Positions 59,409 through 64,000 of a stretch of DNA of 64,000 nucleotides are shown piece after piece. Position numbers and translations under genes: made by a program. How positions within the stretch are numbered: position 1 is the stretch's first letter; the number at the start of each line of letters is the position of its first letter. The DNA lies in NCBI RefSeq assembly GCF_035046485.1, contig NC_085138.1:275943694-276007693 (forward strand). Direction: 5' to 3'. The notes beneath the pieces are model-generated. The model did no database searches, was not told the origin of the DNA, and saw nothing but the letters and a program-made list of their open reading frames with translations. This stretch comes from Aedes albopictus. Taxonomy: Eukaryota > Arthropoda > Insecta > Diptera > Culicidae.

Positions 59409-60155
59409 GAATCGAATATTAATTTGCTTTGTTTCAAAAAAAGTATTATATTTGAATCAAAGTTGTAATGTATTTGATTCAAATATGCGATATTTTTCTG
59501 CGTGTATGAAATTTTGTTAGCAGTTATGATACTTATAGAGACACTTTCTTGCAAAATTTCATAAACTTTGATCAATTGATTTGACAGCTACTGGTGTTGA
59601 TAGGGGTGAGTGTCCGTGAAAATGTTTCGTGTTTCTCATGTGCGATGTTTGCCTACTCATAACTTTTGAATTTTTTCTGCCAATTTTCATGAAATATTCA
59701 CAGAAGGTAGTCGATTATGTGTATATTATGCCTTCAAAATTCGATGATTATTGGTACACTATGAAATAATGTAATTCATTGATTGTTTAAAAACAATACA
59801 ATTTTACATTATAAGAAGTTTACACTTAGCTTAGTTTAACATGTATACTGTATAGGCCTAAAAACTTATACTAATCTAGAATGGTTTAGAGGATACGTTT
59901 ACCAGTGTATAGATTGAGTGATGGTGACAAAAAGTGTGAGTGATGGTGGCAAATGCGGGTTTTTACCGAAAATCTGCAGCTGTTCCGTTTCTACCGGAAC
60001 CTTGTACCGTGGGGAATTCAAAATTATTCAAATAAAGCTGGAGGTCATCGAGTTCATCCCGCCAGGAAGAAATAACAAACGGTAAGCATTTGCTGAATCA
60101 AATTTACCCCAGGTTAGAATTCAACAAATTTTACGATGCAGGATCCGCCACCAAC
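59409..60155. other. Spacer; possible 5' exons of the 60156 frame
   Basis: A second GT-AG intron can be drawn at about 60080-60140 (GTAAGCATTT to TTACGATGCAG), which would place a 5' exon before 60080. Otherwise nothing recognised. Confidence 0.3.
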
Positions 60156-60357
60156 ATGTTCCGTCGTGTGTTCCGAGCACTCCGAAAACTCCCGGGCATT
60201 TCGGTAAGTTTGATTTTCAGAATCTTGTTACCAAAATCTTCAATGTTATTCTATTTTGTTTCAGTCAATTCGATGCCTTAAGTTCTTGAGCAATCATCAG
60301 TTTTTGGCTCTCCCGCGCGAAGTTTCACGAAAATCTCACGAGGATATGGAAAATTAA
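60156..60357 (+). CDS. Candidate 46-aa protein, two exons, function unknown
   Basis: Model: join(60156..60203, 60265..60357). The ATG has a strong context (CCACCAACATG) and the N-terminus MFRRVFRALRKLPGIS is basic and amphipathic, as in mitochondrial presequences. The intron is 61 bp (GTAAGTTTG to TTTGTTTCAG), phase 0. The second exon reads SIRCLKFLSNHQFLALPREV to the stop; an AATAAA lies near 60545. Downstream of the stop a different frame (INPIDELANSVAIQLRNAAP) also looks codon-like, so this may be a frameshifted remnant of a longer gene. Confidence 0.3.
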
Positions 60358-61089
60358 CCCGATTGACGAGCTGGCAAATAGTGTGGCGATCCAACTGCGG
60401 AATGCTGCTCCGGATGAATGTTAAATTTGTTGCCCACCTGGACTCGGGATCTCCCACGAAAGCTATCGATGATGAATGGACACTACCGGGGATGCTGCCG
60501 AGATTGAGTTCATTTAAAATGTTTATTTTTGTTATTATCAATGCAAATAAATTTGTTTTTGAACTATCATTGCGTTTTTTTTTTCATACAAATACAAACG
60601 ATGGAAAACAACATTATTTCTACGCGTATTAAAATTAAATCCGGGTTATACTAGCCTAGATATACCTAACTTATACTAGAATACGTGTAAGTCTAAGTTA
60701 TACTAGGCTAGTATGATCTGCATTTAAACTACGCTTGGGGTCAACCAGGCGAATATGCTTTAAGCGTGGGATTTATACTATTTAGTTTTGATTTTTTCAG
60801 AGTGTATAGTAATTTCAATACTACAATTGAAACAACAAAGTGTACTGACTAATTGCTGTCTGAGGGGCTAAAATCACGTTCAGTCCCAATACATGTTTCG
60901 ACCATAAAATTGTTAAAAGTGTATCGATTTTTTTGAAATTTTGCCTGTGCAAGAAATGTAGATTGAGAGGTTTGTGTTCAAAATTTCCTATGCCAAATTC
61001 AAAAGTTACAGCGCTAACAAGCAAAACTAGGGGCTGTACAAAATTCAATGGAGCACATTCTACTCCTTCATTGCTACAACAAAAAGTAC
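60358..61089. other. Spacer with a TATACTAG inverted repeat
   Basis: About 60655-60715 contains GTTATACTAGCCTAG and CTTATACTAG facing CTAAGTTATACTAGGCTAG, a small imperfect palindrome. Otherwise nothing recognised. Confidence 0.35.
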
Positions 61090-61880
61090 ACCGTTTATCA
61101 TCGCTTTCATCAGTCTAGTGAGCTTCCATGAAAAGCCGTTCTAGTCCATGATTTTCCATAGATCTGTGCGGTCGATTCTGTCGCATGCCGCCTTGAAATC
61201 GATGAACAGGTAGTCCATTGAGATCTGGTATTCACGGATTTTTTGGAGGATTTGTCTCACGGTGCAGATCTGATTCGTTGTCGAGCGGCCGTCGACGAAG
61301 CTGGCTTGATAACTTCTCAAAAACTCATCCACTTTAGTTGAAGGACGATGGAAGTTTATCTAAGATAGCACTCTGTACGCGACATTTTGAATTGTTCTCA
61401 AACTCCTTGGCGTGTTCGACTGTAGTTGGGAACTAATGTTTTGTGGCTTCTCAGTCTTGACAAAATCAAAACGCTGTTATTTTATTTTGTCCGACGTTTC
61501 GGTCCATTTGGGTCCTTCTTCAGGGACGGACCGAAACGTCGGACAAAATAAAATAACAGCGTTTTGATTTTGTCAAGACTGAGAAGCCACAAAACATTAG
61601 TTCTCAAACTCCAACTTGTCACCTTTCTTGAAGATGGGGCAAATGACCCCTCCTCTAGTAGCTGGTCGGTCTCTCATATCTGGACTATTAGTCAGTACAG
61701 GCAGGCAACTTTTCCGGTACCATTTCGATGAGTTCAAACAGGACGTTCCACATACCAATCTTTCAATCGCAAGTCCTTTACAAGTCCTTGCCGTTGTTGG
61801 TCTCGGTTTATATTATCTTGTTGATCGTTCACTGCATGGTTCTTTTACGGCTGGCTCGCAGGACCTATCATAAACTCAAT
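61090..61880 (-). mobile_element. Internally deleted RTE remnant
   Basis: Minus strand: 5' piece 61735-61870 (GTCCTGCGAGCCAGCCGTAA leader, then the start of the endonuclease frame) joins directly to the segment before reverse transcriptase at about 61735. Reverse-transcriptase pieces follow at 61616-61730 and 61141-61332 (QASFVDGRSTTNQICTVRQIL, YLFIDFKAACDRIDRTDLWK). The endonuclease and connector are deleted. A hairpin (61407-61600) is inserted. Confidence 0.85.
61407..61600. mobile_element. Hairpin insertion with 12-bp TSD
   Basis: TTCTCAAACTCC occurs on both sides (61395-61406 and 61601-61612). Inside, arms 61430-61505 and 61528-61603 are perfect or nearly perfect reverse complements of 76 bp (GTGGCTTCTCAGTCTTGACA...CCGACGTTTCGGTCC) around a 22-bp loop. 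The loop/arm text CTGAAGAAGGACC...GGACCGAAACGTCGG resembles sequences flanking Penelope-like elements; this attribution is tentative. Confidence 0.8.
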
Positions 61881-62416
61881 CACCCGGTTTACTGTCTGGC
61901 GGGGCTCTGTAAGTTTGTCGTCCCTGACAGTTTAAGACCAAAGTTCTCACGGGGTTGGTTACTTGATCTTCCTAAAGGATGTTCGCCTTTACCATGCCAA
62001 ACTGGAAACCATATAACTAATTAATGAATAGAATAGCTGATAACTTTTCTGGTCGATCCTTCCCTGTTGGACGACCAGGAGTCAAGTTATCATATAATTG
62101 AAATTCAGTTCAGTGAGAAAGTGTTCTTCAACTAATAGCTAAAACAAGTATTAAATAAATTTATAAGAAGAGAAAGTGAAATTTTAATTGGCGGTATAAA
62201 TTCATAAATATTTTTGGATAAATCTATTCAAAATTTCCATATTAGTAACATCCACATATTCAATCACTAAGCTGTGAAGCATTATCTGTCGGTTTCGATG
62301 TTACCCAATATAGACACAGATGCTATCAAAAAAAATACTTTGTAAAAGACAACCAAAACATGTATTTCAACAAATATTCCAAGTCTATCAACACGGTACT
62401 GATTTTCTAAACTGCA
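61881..62416. other. Spacer and 3' flank of gene E
   Basis: No gene or clear repeat. GGTCGATCCTTCCCTGTTGG-ACGACCAG at about 62051-62080 is a weak inverted repeat. Confidence 0.3.
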
Positions 62417-63478
62417 TCAATCAAACTCCAAGCTTCTGAAAGAACCCTCCACACCAAACAGCGCGCTAGCGGTTTTTGGCTTGCCTGGTCGTTTACGCTC
62501 ATCGTTACGGTATTTGGCATCTTCGAGGAATATCTGACGGTGGTTTATTAAATTGTCACGGCAATCCGCAATGATTGCAGCTAGCTTTCCACCACTGCCC
62601 CCGTATTCTTCCGGTAGGAACGATTTCGGAATAACCTGGTGCAGTGCTTCGAACGTGTCGTGTACGGCGATACGCTCTTGAATCTTTTTACTCAAAAATC
62701 CGTGGAACATCTTGAAGAGAGCGTCAAATCCAGTCGATGGATTCACAAAGTGGATACCTTTGGTTCGGATTGGGAAAGCTTCTATCACTGATGTCATTTT
62801 CCTGGAAAGTATGATACTTCGTCTTGATATGGAACTGTATGAATAGTCATAGTTAACCTACTTGATAAATGTGGGACTGAATTGCGATAACGCTGACAAA
62901 GTCAGCCCTCGGAGATCAACAAGCACCATGTGGCCGGCAATGATAGATGTGTCATCGTTCAGAAGCAACAGATCTGTGATCATATAGCAGACCTTCATTA
63001 TGTCCACGATGGAATATTTACTAGGATCGTAAGCTCCCATTCTCACTAACACAATTCGTGGCCCATCCGGCCCCATCGTGTGCGGCAGCGGAAGGTTCAC
63101 TCTGAAGGGACAAACATTAAAGATAAACAGAGTCTTATCTAGCGAGTTGGATTAACACAAAACATTATGTACCTACCCTAGCATAGCATTTTCTTGAATT
63201 TTCGCATTCGTTGGATCGCGGTTGTCGAAGAATTCCGGAATGGCTGACTTAACGGTATAGTAGTTGTCTAACTTTTCTTTGGTTTTCTCCAAGCTGTACT
63301 TACACCCACGGAGGAAATTCACCAGAAACTGATCGTCGGTGCGCGGATTGAGATGTGGTTGCTTCGAGAGCCATGCCTTCAGCGCTGCAAGATCTTCCGG
63401 GATACGGGCCGGAACCTCGTTCAGTTCGTTCTTCGCTTTTTCGGCCAGCTCCGGAGCCATCGGTCGAAGGGAAGTCAT
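62417..63478 (-). CDS. CRAL-TRIO domain protein E (alpha-tocopherol-transfer-protein-like)
   Basis: Model: complement(join(62417..62801, 62862..63101, 63177..63478)), 308 aa. Start MTSLRPMAPELAEKAKNELN. DDQFLVNFLRGCKYSLEKTK lies in the N-terminal helical region; LGVNLPLPH crosses the phase-2 intron shared with C and D. The fold continues MVLVDLRGLTLSALSQFSPT, then a unique phase-2 intron inside FIK|K, then KGIHFVNPSTGFDA, HDTFEALHQV, LPEEYGG (244-249) and LFGVEGSFRSLEFD. It lacks the intron before the HG/HD-x-LES segment that A-D share, and keeps the RPGKPK segment, close to RPGRPK of A and B. All introns are 60-75 bp. Presumed cytosolic carrier of a hydrophobic ligand. Confidence 0.92.
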
Positions 63479-63700
63479 TTTTTCCGGTATGACTTTGCGG
63501 TTTATCGGACAAAAGTAACACACTCACTCGCTGCACACCGACGATTGTGAAACTGAGCGATGTGTGAGACCTGGCGAAGGAGATTGTCGATTTTTTTATG
63601 AATTTATTGAAATTGTGCAGTGATAAGAGTCGAGAGATAGCAAAAACAAATCGGGGCTTGTGATATCAAACTCGATATCTTATCAGTTATTATTAAATTT
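63479..63700 (-). promoter_or_regulatory. Promoter and 5' UTR of gene E with GATA sites
   Basis: On the minus strand, CTGATAAGATATCG (plus 63675-63688) and CTTATCAC (plus 63620-63627) are opposed GATA-factor sites upstream of the ATG. Between them and the ATG lies an unspliced-looking leader with TCAGTTTC near 63550. Inference from motif and position. Confidence 0.4.
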
Positions 63701-64000
63701 AGCAATGTGTTTGTAGGTACAAGTTGATACAGTTCCTCACCGGTAGCCTCACTTGTGACATCGCTTTGTGAATGATTTAGTATTTTGATAAAACGTTATC
63801 GATATTTTTTTAAGTTTAATGCACTTTGAAAATGCATGTTTGAGGGAAAGGTTTTCAGCAAATAATGAATACTGACTTTTACAGCACCTTTATTATTCTT
63901 ACGATTTAGAAGTAACCAGACCATTCAAGTAGTATTTGGATTACCTACTGTTACGAGCTAGTCTCAGAACGTCGAGTAATTTATTCAATCTTGTGATACG

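Overview
This 64-kb window is nuclear DNA from a culicine mosquito, very probably genus Aedes. The evidence is a tRNA-derived SINE of the Feilai type with its target-site duplication, several RTE-clade (JAM1-like) retrotransposon copies, many TA- and TTAA-flanked miniature elements, AT-rich intergenic DNA and short introns. No bacterial, viral or organellar gene was recognised.

Host genes. A rhodopsin-family G-protein-coupled receptor (about 1660-3033, +, three exons, 417 aa) sits tail to tail with a family of five CRAL-TRIO/alpha-tocopherol-transfer-protein-like genes of 308-316 aa: A (3075-4570, -), B (14618-15625, -), C (29610-30886, -), D (52275-53345, +) and E (62417-63478, -). All five are intact once short introns are removed and look like an old tandem expansion whose spacing was inflated by transposons. 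The five promoters or 5' flanks carry GATA-factor (WGATAR) sites, paired or palindromic in C, D and E, which suggests gut/fat-body type expression. A 46-aa two-exon reading frame at 60156-60357 is a weak additional candidate gene.

Mobile DNA fills most of the rest. 1-10 kb: RTE remnants, hairpin MITEs, the SINE and a TTAA element. 10.4-14.4 kb: copy 1 of an unrecognised 4-bp-TSD element family (called 'Y' here), with further insertions inside. 16-22 kb: MITEs, degenerate GGAATTCC-like repeats and an unexplained GC-rich kilobase. 22.1-28.3 kb: an old RTE copy split by a younger, almost fully open RTE with a 12-bp TSD. 31.3-33.2 kb: a palindromic element holding three other elements. 33.5-35.5 kb: an R1-like retrotransposon fragment. 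36.2-51.7 kb: a third RTE copy cut in two by a 12.45-kb element with hAT-type ends (CAGTGGCGTAGC termini, 8-bp TSD). That element contains a TTAA element, which in turn contains Y copy 2 in inverted orientation, as well as a 1.26-kb foldback element and a TA element. 53.4-59.4 kb: a MITE split by a 1.83-kb element whose ends are inverted arrays of a TTACCCGAA unit, then two further TA elements, one holding a 921-bp element with a same-length sister at 11.6 kb. 61.1-61.9 kb: an RTE remnant with a hairpin insertion flanked by a 12-bp TSD.

The most notable structures are the nested hAT composite, the inverted Y pair, the array-ended 8-bp-TSD element and the CRAL-TRIO/GATA cluster. Exon limits come from splice consensus plus alignment among the five paralogues by eye; family names of elements come from termini and TSD length and were not checked by database search.
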